From: JACPFV01 sp052386975
GTDB taxonomy: Bacteria > Pseudomonadota > Gammaproteobacteria > Nevskiales > Nevskiaceae
Length of the DNA: 5,047 nt
NCBI GenBank assembly: GCA_052386975.1
Contig: JBQTJQ010000161.1
Location: forward strand, 1-5,047
Direction: 5' to 3'
In this document: piece after piece, positions 1-4,791 of the stretch
Layout of the letters: every line of letters starts with the position of its first letter
Position numbering within the stretch: position 1 is the first letter of the stretch
Made by a program: the position numbers and the translations under genes
Notes under the pieces: generated by a model
The model's database searches: none
Seen by the model: the letters and a program-made list of their open reading frames with translations, nothing else
Told to the model about the DNA's origin: nothing

Positions 1-715
1 GGCCGGCGAGCTGTTCTTCATGTTCGCGACCATGCTGATCGCGGTGCCGACCGGCGTGAAGGTGTTCAACTGGATCGCCACCATGTGGCGCGGCTCGCTG
101 ACCTTCGAGACGCCGATGCTGTTCGCGGTGGCGTTCGTGTTCCTGTTCACCATCGGCGGCTTCTCGGGCCTGATGCTGGCGATCGCGCCGGCCGACTTCC
201 AGTACCACGACACCTACTTCGTGGTCGCGCACTTCCACTACGTGCTGGTGCCGGGCGCGGTGTTCGCGATCATCGCCGCGGTGTACTACTGGATCCCGAA
301 GTGGACCGGCGTGATGTACGACGAGATGCTCGGCAAGGTCCACTTCTGGCTCAGCGCGATCTTCATCAACGTGCTGTTCTTCCCGCAGCACTTCGTCGGC
401 CTGGCCGGCATGCAGCGGCGCGTGCCGGACTACGCGCTGGCCTTCGCCGACATCAACGCCCTCTCGTCGATCGGCGCCTTCGGCTTCTTCCTCGCGCAGT
501 TCATCATGCTGTACAACTTCGCGCGCTGCGTCTGGTTCCGCGAGGGCATGGCGCCCGCGAGCGCGCGCGTCTGGGAAGGCGCGCACGGCCTCGAGTGGAC
601 CGTGCCGTCGCCGGCGCCGTACCACACCTTCGAGGACGCGCCGGCGCACCTCGACGAGCGCGAGGTGACCTCGGTGCACGACGAGTTCGACGCGCTCGAC
701 CACCACAAGCTCTGA
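1..715 (+). CDS. ctaD: Cytochrome c oxidase subunit I (aa3-type), C-terminal part, 5' truncated by window edge
   Basis: Catalytic subunit of the haem-copper oxidase, an inner-membrane protein that reduces O2 to water and pumps protons. The frame is open from base 2, giving 237 residues before TGA at 713-715; the N-terminal part lies outside the window. Seen in this fragment: PTGVK with Thr17 and Lys20 (K-channel Thr359/Lys362 in Rhodobacter sphaeroides numbering); His69-Asp70 (Mg site, His411/Asp412); His77 and His79 in VAHFHYVL (axial ligands of haem a3 and haem a); Arg139-Arg140, which contact the haem propionates. Spacing between these landmarks matches the Rhodobacter numbering without gaps. 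The soluble tail carries the typical GLEWTVPSPAPYHTF motif. Odd point: the usual MPRR is MQRR here. No frameshift is seen. The identification is secure; the symbol coxA is used equally for this gene. Confidence 0.97.
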   Translation, partial: AGELFFMFATMLIAVPTGVKVFNWIATMWRGSLTFETPMLFAVAFVFLFTIGGFSGLMLAIAPADFQYHDTYFVVAHFHYVLVPGAVFAIIAAVYYWIPKWTGVMYDEMLGKVHFWLSAIFINVLFFPQHFVGLAGMQRRVPDYALAFADINALSSIGAFGFFLAQFIMLYNFARCVWFREGMAPASARVWEGAHGLEWTVPSPAPYHTFEDAPAHLDEREVTSVHDEFDALDHHKL

Positions 716-719
716 GCCC

Positions 720-845
720 GTGACCGATACGGCCGTGAACGACGACGAGCGCCGGCGGCGCAACAACATCCGCCTGGCCTGGCTGCACGTCGCGCTCGCG
801 ATGTTCTTCGTGGCCTGGTTCGTCTGGGCCCAGGTGCACCGGTGA
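720..845 (+). CDS. 41-aa single-span membrane protein between ctaD and ctaG (cytochrome oxidase small assembly protein type)
   Basis: The short frame starts at GTG 720, four bases after the ctaD stop, and ends at TGA 843-845, overlapping the ctaG start as GTGA. The product begins MTDTAVNDDERRRRNNIRLA. An acidic, then strongly basic N-terminus (RRRR at 11-14) precedes one hydrophobic span at about residues 18-37 (AMFFVAWFVWA), which predicts an N-in, C-out inner-membrane protein. Many proteobacterial oxidase clusters carry a tiny one-span protein at exactly this position, annotated as a cytochrome oxidase small assembly protein. I base the call on position and architecture, not a recognised motif. 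The Shine-Dalgarno is weak (GAG at 714-716), so translation probably depends on reinitiation after ctaD. GTG 735 is an alternative start. A role in Cox11-linked assembly is inference. Confidence 0.75.
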   Translation: MTDTAVNDDERRRRNNIRLAWLHVALAMFFVAWFVWAQVHR

Positions 846-1384
846 ACGGGCTTCCTGGGACGGGGCGGCGGCGCCACTTCCTGCGCCTGTCGGCCGGCGC
901 CCTCGGCATGTTCGCCTTCGGCTTCGCGCTGGTGCCGCTGTATGGCGCGCTGTGCGAGCTGACCGGCTTCAACGGCCGCACCTCGAACATGGTGCTGGCC
1001 AGCAGCGTCACCGAGGCCCCGCAGGCGCGCACCGTCACGGTCGAGTTCCTGACCACCGTCAACGGCGGCGCGCCGTGGCAGTTCGCGCCCGAGCGCCAGC
1101 GCATCGAGGTGCACCCGGGCAAGCTCTACACGGTCGAGTTCACCGCGAAGAATCCCAACGACCGGGCCGTGATCGCGCAGACCGTGCCGAGCGTGGCGCC
1201 GTGGAACGCCGCCAGGCACCTGCGCAAGACCGAGTGCTTCTGCTTCCGCCAGCAGGCCTTCGCCGCCGGCGAGCAGAAACGCATGCCGATGCGCTTCATG
1301 CTCGACCCGGAGCTGCCGGCCGACGTCGAGACCGTCACGCTGTCCTACACGATGTTCGACGTCACGCAAACCGCCAGCCGCTAA
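842..1384 (+). CDS. ctaG: Cytochrome c oxidase assembly protein CtaG/Cox11 (copper delivery to CuB)
   Basis: Cox11-family membrane-anchored copper chaperone that inserts CuB into subunit I; the functional domain faces the periplasm. The 180 residues are usual length for bacterial Cox11. Seen: a basic N-terminus with RRRHFLRL at 9-16; one membrane span at about 17-36; the conserved PLYGALCELTG segment with Cys38 just after the span; an Ig-like beta domain; PSVAP at 116-120; the hallmark copper motif ECFCF at 131-135 (Cys132 and Cys134); and the C-terminal LSYTMFDV. The start is GTG 842, overlapping the upstream small gene's stop (GTGA), with AGGTG at 832-836 as a plausible Shine-Dalgarno. The gene ends in TAA, two bases of which belong to the coxC ribosome binding site. 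All expected copper-binding cysteines are present. This is not the unrelated Bacillus-type CtaG (caa3_CtaG). Confidence 0.96.
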   Translation: MNGLPGTGRRRHFLRLSAGALGMFAFGFALVPLYGALCELTGFNGRTSNMVLASSVTEAPQARTVTVEFLTTVNGGAPWQFAPERQRIEVHPGKLYTVEFTAKNPNDRAVIAQTVPSVAPWNAARHLRKTECFCFRQQAFAAGEQKRMPMRFMLDPELPADVETVTLSYTMFDVTQTASR

Positions 1385-1388
1385 GGAA
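1383..1388 (+). promoter_or_regulatory. Ribosome binding site of ctaE overlapping the ctaG stop codon
   Basis: AAGGAA lies 5 bases upstream of ATG 1394, a near-ideal Shine-Dalgarno spacing. Its first two bases are the end of the ctaG TAA stop. It is one of only two strong ribosome binding sites seen in the window, consistent with subunit III being made at structural-subunit levels rather than by coupling alone. Confidence 0.8.
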
Positions 1389-1393
1389 CCGCC

Positions 1394-2269
1394 ATGGCCA
1401 GTCACCAAAAGCCCGATCCCTCCAGGTACTACGTCCCGGACGGGAGCTACTACCCGTTCGCGCTGACGTTTGGTGTCGTGATGATGATCGTCAGCGTCTG
1501 GGGCCTGCTCGAGCAGAAGGGCACGACCTGGGCGGTCTGGCTCGGCCTGCCGGTGGCGGCCTGGATCATCTACCGCTGGTTCCTCAAGGTCTCGCACGAG
1601 AGCGAGGGCGGCTTCTACGGCCCGCAGGTCGACCGCACCTTCCGCTGGGGCATGTCGTTCTTCATCTTCTCGGAAGTGATGTTCTTCGCGGCGTTCTTCG
1701 GCGCGCTGTTCTACGCGCGCCAGCTGTCGGTGCCCTGGCTCGGCGGCGAGGGCGCGAAGGTCTCGACCAACTGGCTGCTGTGGAGCGGCTTCGAGAACCA
1801 CTGGCCCACCAACGGCCCCGGCAACGTCGGCGGCGCCTTCGAGACCATTCCCGAGTGGCAGATCCCGTTCCTCAACACCGTGCTGCTGGTGAGCTCGAGC
1901 TTCACCGTCACCTGGGCGCATCACGCGCTGAAGGAAAGCAAGCGCACCGCCTGCATCGCCTGGATGGTGTTGACCGTCGCGCTCGGCGCGACCTTCCTCG
2001 GTTTCCAGATCTACGAGTACGCGCACGCCTACAGCGACCTGAACCTCACGCTCGGCTCGGGCGTCTACGGCAGCACGTTCTTCATGCTGACCGGCTTCCA
2101 CGGCATGCACGTGACGCTGGGCACGATCATGCTGATCGTGATCACGCTGCGCCTGGCCTTCGGCCACTTCAAGCCGGACTCCCACTTCGGCTTCGAGGGC
2201 GTGGCCTGGTACTGGCACTTCGTCGACGTGGTGTGGATCGGGCTGTTCACCTTCGTCTACGTGTTGTAG
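1394..2269 (+). CDS. ctaE: Cytochrome c oxidase subunit III
   Basis: Structural subunit III of the aa3 oxidase (also called coxC), a seven-span membrane protein that stabilises the proton uptake side of subunit I. The 291 residues fit the beta/gammaproteobacterial form, which has an extended loop between spans 3 and 4 (about residues 110-155, rich in W, G and N). Seen: FFIFSEVMFF with Glu94, the counterpart of the DCCD-reactive Glu of mitochondrial COX3; GFHGMHVTLG at about 234-243 with His236 and His239; and the C-terminal AWYWHFVDVVWIGLF. Membrane spans fall at about 20-38, 45-63, 83-108, 157-177, 186-207, 223-250 and 270-290. The start ATG 1394 is set by the AAGGAA site. The stop TAG at 2267-2269 lies inside the GTAG end of a REP-like unit, so the gene runs directly into the element. 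Confidence 0.97.
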   Translation: MASHQKPDPSRYYVPDGSYYPFALTFGVVMMIVSVWGLLEQKGTTWAVWLGLPVAAWIIYRWFLKVSHESEGGFYGPQVDRTFRWGMSFFIFSEVMFFAAFFGALFYARQLSVPWLGGEGAKVSTNWLLWSGFENHWPTNGPGNVGGAFETIPEWQIPFLNTVLLVSSSFTVTWAHHALKESKRTACIAWMVLTVALGATFLGFQIYEYAHAYSDLNLTLGSGVYGSTFFMLTGFHGMHVTLGTIMLIVITLRLAFGHFKPDSHFGFEGVAWYWHFVDVVWIGLFTFVYVL

Positions 2270-2289
2270 GTCGGCACTCCATTGCCGAC
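2266..2289 (+). repeat. REP-like unit 1: GTAG plus perfect 7-bp hairpin
   Basis: The unit is GTAG (2266-2269), then arm GTCGGCA (2270-2276), a 6-base loop, and perfectly complementary arm TGCCGAC (2283-2289). A GTAG tetranucleotide flanking a palindrome is the signature of REP/SMAG-type elements known from Stenotrophomonas and other gammaproteobacteria, mobilised by RAYT (IS200/IS605-like Y1) transposases. The unit matches unit 2 on the other strand at 18 of 24 positions. The ctaE stop TAG is part of the GTAG. A plain hairpin protecting the mRNA 3' end is the alternative; genome-wide copies would settle it. Confidence 0.65.
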
Positions 2290-2313
2290 GGCGGCATGTG
2301 AATGCCGCCCTAC
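2290..2313 (-). repeat. REP-like unit 2, inverted: GTAG plus perfect 8-bp hairpin
   Basis: Read on the minus strand, the unit begins GTAG (2313-2310), followed by GGCGGCAT, a 4-base loop, and ATGCCGCC; the plus-strand arms are 2290-2297 and 2302-2309. It abuts unit 1 with no spacer, making a 48-bp inverted pair resembling a BIME. Relative to unit 1, stem position 6 changes T to G and its partner at position 23 changes A to C, so pairing is preserved. The minus-strand DUF2909 gene's TAG stop (2312-2310) lies within this unit's GTAG. Arms 2266-2276 and 2303-2313 can alternatively pair as one long hairpin with a single mismatch. Confidence 0.65.
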
Positions 2314-2522
2314 GGCTGCAGCCCGTGGGGCCTGAGCCAGCCCTGCGAGAACGCCAGCGCCAGGAAGATCAGCAACACGATGGACAATCCCACGCGCACC
2401 TTCAGCGCCGTCAGCGTGCGCCGCTCGCGGCTTTCGTCCTTCAACAGGAAGAACAGGCCGGAGAACAGCGAAGCCACGATGGCGGCCAGCAGCACCAGCA
2501 GGATGATCTTGGGCAGCAGCAC
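2310..2522 (-). CDS. Twin transmembrane protein, DUF2909 family
   Basis: A 70-residue protein of two hydrophobic helices, at about residues 4-27 and 43-62, joined by a charged loop (KDESRERR at 28-35). The pattern LFSGLFFLLKD, then TALKVRVGLSI, and a C-terminal PHGL is what I recognise as the DUF2909 'twin transmembrane' family, which commonly sits in this spot in gammaproteobacterial oxidase clusters. Its function is unknown; the location suggests oxidase assembly or stability. It is convergent with ctaE and divergent from SURF1. The start is GTG 2522-2520, because an in-frame TGA lies only two codons upstream. The only purine-rich stretch, GAGG, sits one base from the GTG, too close for a normal Shine-Dalgarno. 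Two ATGs just upstream are in other frames. Confidence 0.85.
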   Translation of the reverse strand: MLLPKIILLVLLAAIVASLFSGLFFLLKDESRERRTLTALKVRVGLSIVLLIFLALAFSQGWLRPHGLQP

Positions 2523-2527
2523 GCCTC

Positions 2528-2533
2528 ATCATA
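2528..2533 (-). promoter_or_regulatory. Possible -10 box for the DUF2909 gene
   Basis: On the minus strand the hexamer TATGAT (2533 to 2528) is one base from the TATAAT consensus and is one of very few AT-rich spots in this region. Transcription would start near 2521, at the GTG start codon itself, implying a leaderless or nearly leaderless message. No convincing -35 hexamer is seen at 16-18 bp, so this is tentative. Confidence 0.25.
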
Positions 2534-2535
2534 GC

Positions 2536-2542
2536 GGGAGGA
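2536..2542 (+). promoter_or_regulatory. Ribosome binding site of SURF1 gene
   Basis: GGGAGGA ends 7 bases before ATG 2550 and is the strongest Shine-Dalgarno in the window. It fits with SURF1 being the first gene of a separate unit rather than one coupled to an upstream stop. I see no clear plus-strand promoter hexamers upstream; any promoter must lie over the DUF2909 gene, because only 27 bp are non-coding here. Confidence 0.75.
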
Positions 2543-2549
2543 CCCGCGC

Positions 2550-3245
2550 ATGAACCGCCCGCCGCTGTGGGCCGTGCTCGTCACGGTCGCCGCCGTGGCG
2601 TCGTTCAGCGCGCTCGGCCTCTGGCAGGTGCGCCGCGGCCTGGCCAAGGAGCAGATGCTGGCGCAGTTGTCCGACCGCGCCACCGAGCCCGAGCTTCTTT
2701 CGCGCGCGCTCGGCGCGCCGCTCGAGAAATCCATGCGCCGCGCGCAGGCCAGCGGGCGTTACCTCGCCGGCCAGTCGCTGCTGCAGGACGGCCAGTCGCA
2801 CCAGCACCGACCGGGCTATCACGTGTGGACGCCGCTGCTGCTGGCGGACCAGTCCACGATCCTGGTCAACCGCGGCTGGATCCCGGCCGACCGCGCGGGC
2901 TTCGATGGCTCGGCGCCCGCCGGTACCGTCACCGTCACCGGCATCTGGCGCGCGATGCCCCGGCCGGGCGTGCGGCTCGAGGGCGCGGCCAACTGCGGGT
3001 CCGAGGCGCGGTTTCCCGTGGTCGTGCTGTACCCGACCGCCGAGGAAGTCGAGTGCCTGCTGCGCCAGCCCTTCGTCGGCGGCCTGCTGCTGCTCGACCC
3101 CGAGGCCGCGGGCGGATTCGTCCGCGAGTGGACCGACCTCGGCTTCCCGCCACAACGCCACTACGGTTACGCCGTGCAGTGGTTCGCGCTGGCGATCGCC
3201 GCCATCGTCGTGTTCGGCGTCGTCAACCGCAGGCGCCCCGCATGA
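2550..3245 (+). CDS. SURF1/Shy1 family cytochrome oxidase biogenesis protein
   Basis: Inner-membrane assembly factor thought to bind haem A and help insert it into subunit I. The 231 residues are normal for the bacterial family. Seen in order: N-terminal span at about 6-24 ending in the signature GLWQVRR (23-29); a periplasmic domain with GYHVWTPL (89-96) and VNRGWIP (106-112); and near the C-terminus RHYGYAVQWFALA (203-215), where His204 corresponds to the His implicated in haem binding in Paracoccus Surf1, leading into the second span at about 208-225. Two cysteines (149, 169) lie in the periplasmic domain and could pair; this is inference. The start ATG 2550 is fixed by GGGAGGA. The TGA stop overlaps the next gene's ATG (ATGA, 3242-3245), so it heads a coupled unit with the SCO-like gene, ctaA and ctaB. 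Confidence 0.95.
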   Translation: MNRPPLWAVLVTVAAVASFSALGLWQVRRGLAKEQMLAQLSDRATEPELLSRALGAPLEKSMRRAQASGRYLAGQSLLQDGQSHQHRPGYHVWTPLLLADQSTILVNRGWIPADRAGFDGSAPAGTVTVTGIWRAMPRPGVRLEGAANCGSEARFPVVVLYPTAEEVECLLRQPFVGGLLLLDPEAAGGFVREWTDLGFPPQRHYGYAVQWFALAIAAIVVFGVVNRRRPA

Positions 3246-3814
3246 ACCCCTCCCGCCTCAAGCTGCTCGCGCTGGCCGCGCTGTTCATCGCGCCGTTCGC
3301 CGGCGCCGTGCTGCTCTATTACGTGTTCCCCGGGTACATCCCCGAAGGCCGGCAGAACTACGGCGCGATGATCGACCCCGTACGGGCCGCGCCCGACCTC
3401 GCGCTGACGGACCTTGCCGGCGCACCGGCGCGGAACGCGCTGCTCGGCAAGTGGAGCCTGGTCTATCTCGGCGGCACGACCTGCGGTGAGGCGTGCGCAG
3501 CGCGGATCATGGTCACGCGCCAGGTGCGCCTGGCGCTGGCGAAGAACCGCGAGCGCGTGCAGCGCGTCTACCTCGCGCCCGATGCCGCCGCCGCCGAGGC
3601 GGTCAAGGCGCGGTTCGGCGCCGAGCACCACGACCTCATCGTGCTGGTGACCGGCGGCACGGCGGCCGCGCGGTTCTTCGCGCCGGCGGACGCGGACGCG
3701 ATCTACCTGCTCGATCCGATCGGCAACTGGACGATGCTCTATGCCGGCGCGGTCGATCACCAGGGCCTGTACCGCGACATCAAGAAGCTGTTGCGGGTTT
3801 CGCGCGCCGGATGA
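3242..3814 (+). CDS. SCO-like thioredoxin-fold membrane protein with CxxxC but no copper-ligand His
   Basis: A 190-residue protein with one N-terminal span (about 7-30) and a periplasmic domain resembling SCO/SenC proteins: LTDLAG (55-60), KWSLVYLGGTTCGEAC (70-85) with the CxxxC pair Cys81/Cys85, and a late YLLDPIGNW (155-163) typical of the thioredoxin fold's end, followed by DIKKLLRVSR. True SCO copper chaperones use two Cys plus a His about eight residues before the Asp of the xLxDPxG motif; here that position is Asp150, and the remaining histidines (129, 130, 173) are elsewhere. I therefore infer a thiol-disulfide role, for example keeping cysteines of the CuA site or of Cox11/SCO reduced, rather than copper carrying. 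Genes of this type commonly sit between SURF1 and ctaA in gammaproteobacteria. It overlaps both neighbours by ATGA (3242-3245 and 3811-3814). Confidence 0.88.
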   Translation: MNPSRLKLLALAALFIAPFAGAVLLYYVFPGYIPEGRQNYGAMIDPVRAAPDLALTDLAGAPARNALLGKWSLVYLGGTTCGEACAARIMVTRQVRLALAKNRERVQRVYLAPDAAAAEAVKARFGAEHHDLIVLVTGGTAAARFFAPADADAIYLLDPIGNWTMLYAGAVDHQGLYRDIKKLLRVSRAG

Positions 3815-4791
3815 GCATGAGCCTGTTCCATCGCCTCACCGCGGTCGCGCTGCTGCTGTGCCTGGTCGTGGTCGTGCTCGGCGCCTACGTGCGGCTGTCG
3901 GACGCCGGGCTGGGCTGCCCGGACTGGCCGGGTTGCTACGGGCACCTGACCGTGCCGACGCAGGCCGAGCATGTCGAGCAGGCGCAGCAGGAATTTCCGG
4001 GCCGCCCGGTCGAGCACGCCAAGGCCTGGAAGGAAATGATCCATCGCTACGCGGCCTCGACGCTGGGCCTGCTGATCCTGGCGCTGGCCGCGCTCAGCTT
4101 CCGCGCCGGCATGCCGCGTGTGCTGCCGCGCGTGCTGGTGGTGCTGGTGATCTTCCAGGGCCTGCTCGGCATGTGGACCGTGACCTGGCTGCTCAAGCCG
4201 CTGGCCGTGACCGCGCACCTGCTCGGCGGCATGGCGACGCTCGCGCTGCTGTTCTGGCTGTGGCTCGACACGCGTCCGGCCGCCGTGGCGGCCGCGCCGC
4301 GCCCACCGCGCGCGCGCCGGTTCGCGGGCCTCGCGCTCGCACTGCTCGCCGGGCAGATTTTCCTCGGCGGCTGGACCAGCAGCAATTACGCGGCGCTGGC
4401 CTGCCCGGACCTGCCGACCTGCCAGGGCCGGCTGTGGCCGGAGCTCGACGTGGGCGAGGCCTTCACGCTGTGGCGCGGCCTCGAGCAGAACTACGAGTAC
4501 GGCGTGCTCGACAACCGCGCGCGCGTCATCATCCACCACCTGCACCGCGTCGGCGCGCTGGTCGTGAGCGCGTTCCTGCTCGCGCTGGGGTCCTGGCTGT
4601 GGCGCCACGGCGGCGCCTGGCGGCGCCACGCGCAGTTGATCCTGGCGCTGCTGGCGGTGCAGGCCGGCATCGGCGTCGGCCTGGTGCTGCTGCACCTGCC
4701 GTTGCCGCGGGCCGCCGCGCACAACGCCGGCGCGGCGCGACTATGGCTCGCCGTGATCCACCTGAACCAGCGCGCCTGGAAATCGACGTGA
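3811..4791 (+). CDS. ctaA: Haem A synthase (COX15/CtaA family)
   Basis: Eight-span membrane enzyme that oxidises the C8 methyl of haem O to the formyl group of haem A. The 326 residues are of normal length. Seen: the first external loop with GLGCPDWPGC (Cys36, Cys42), then KAWKEMIHRYAAS with Glu75 three residues before His78, matching the catalytic Glu57/His60 pair of Bacillus CtaA; AHLLGG with His136; a second external loop with the matching pair CPDLPTC (Cys198, Cys204); IHHLHRVGAL with His242, His243 and His245; and AHNAGAA with His304. These supply the four expected haem-ligand positions in spans 2, 4, 6 and 8. The start ATG 3811 overlaps the upstream stop as ATGA; ATG 3817 is a possible alternative, and neither has a good Shine-Dalgarno. 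The TGA stop overlaps the ctaB GTG as GTGA. Confidence 0.96.
   Translation: MSMSLFHRLTAVALLLCLVVVVLGAYVRLSDAGLGCPDWPGCYGHLTVPTQAEHVEQAQQEFPGRPVEHAKAWKEMIHRYAASTLGLLILALAALSFRAGMPRVLPRVLVVLVIFQGLLGMWTVTWLLKPLAVTAHLLGGMATLALLFWLWLDTRPAAVAAAPRPPRARRFAGLALALLAGQIFLGGWTSSNYAALACPDLPTCQGRLWPELDVGEAFTLWRGLEQNYEYGVLDNRARVIIHHLHRVGALVVSAFLLALGSWLWRHGGAWRRHAQLILALLAVQAGIGVGLVLLHLPLPRAAAHNAGAARLWLAVIHLNQRAWKST

Noticed and set aside
430..1122. 230-codon minus-strand frame opposite ctaD and ctaG
   Set aside because: No recognisable domain, and it lies antisense to strongly conserved CtaD and Cox11 sequence.
952..2301. 449-codon open frame across ctaG and coxC on the plus strand
   Set aside because: Its product is Arg/Ala/Gly-rich low-complexity sequence with no fold signature, the shadow of high-GC codons; ctaG and coxC in other frames have clear family motifs.
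2266..2313. Classical Rho-independent bidirectional terminator
   Set aside because: The hairpins are stable but neither strand has a T-run after a stem. The GTAG ends and unit similarity fit a REP pair better, although it may still stabilise or end transcripts.
2314..2323. Palindrome GGCTGCAGCC beside the repeat pair
   Set aside because: Ten-base palindrome within the DUF2909 coding end; short enough to be chance and lacks the GTAG/loop structure of the units.
2257..2553. Alternative frames over the DUF2909 gene on both strands (91, 78 and 83 codons)
   Set aside because: They lack the two-helix pattern and are explained as shadows of the 70-aa twin transmembrane protein.
2567..3241. Upstream extension of the SCO-like frame across SURF1
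   Set aside because: The frame is open by chance; the extension is Arg-rich without motifs, while ATG 3242 gives a clean signal-anchor start and the usual 4-base overlap.
3493..3810. Upstream extension of the ctaA frame across the SCO-like gene
   Set aside because: The added sequence is low-complexity; the ATG at 3811 directly precedes the family's first membrane span.
3757..4722. 321-codon minus-strand frame opposite ctaA
   Set aside because: Translation is rich in Arg, Gln and His with no hydrophobic core, as expected antisense to a GC-rich membrane protein; CtaA on the plus strand is unambiguous.
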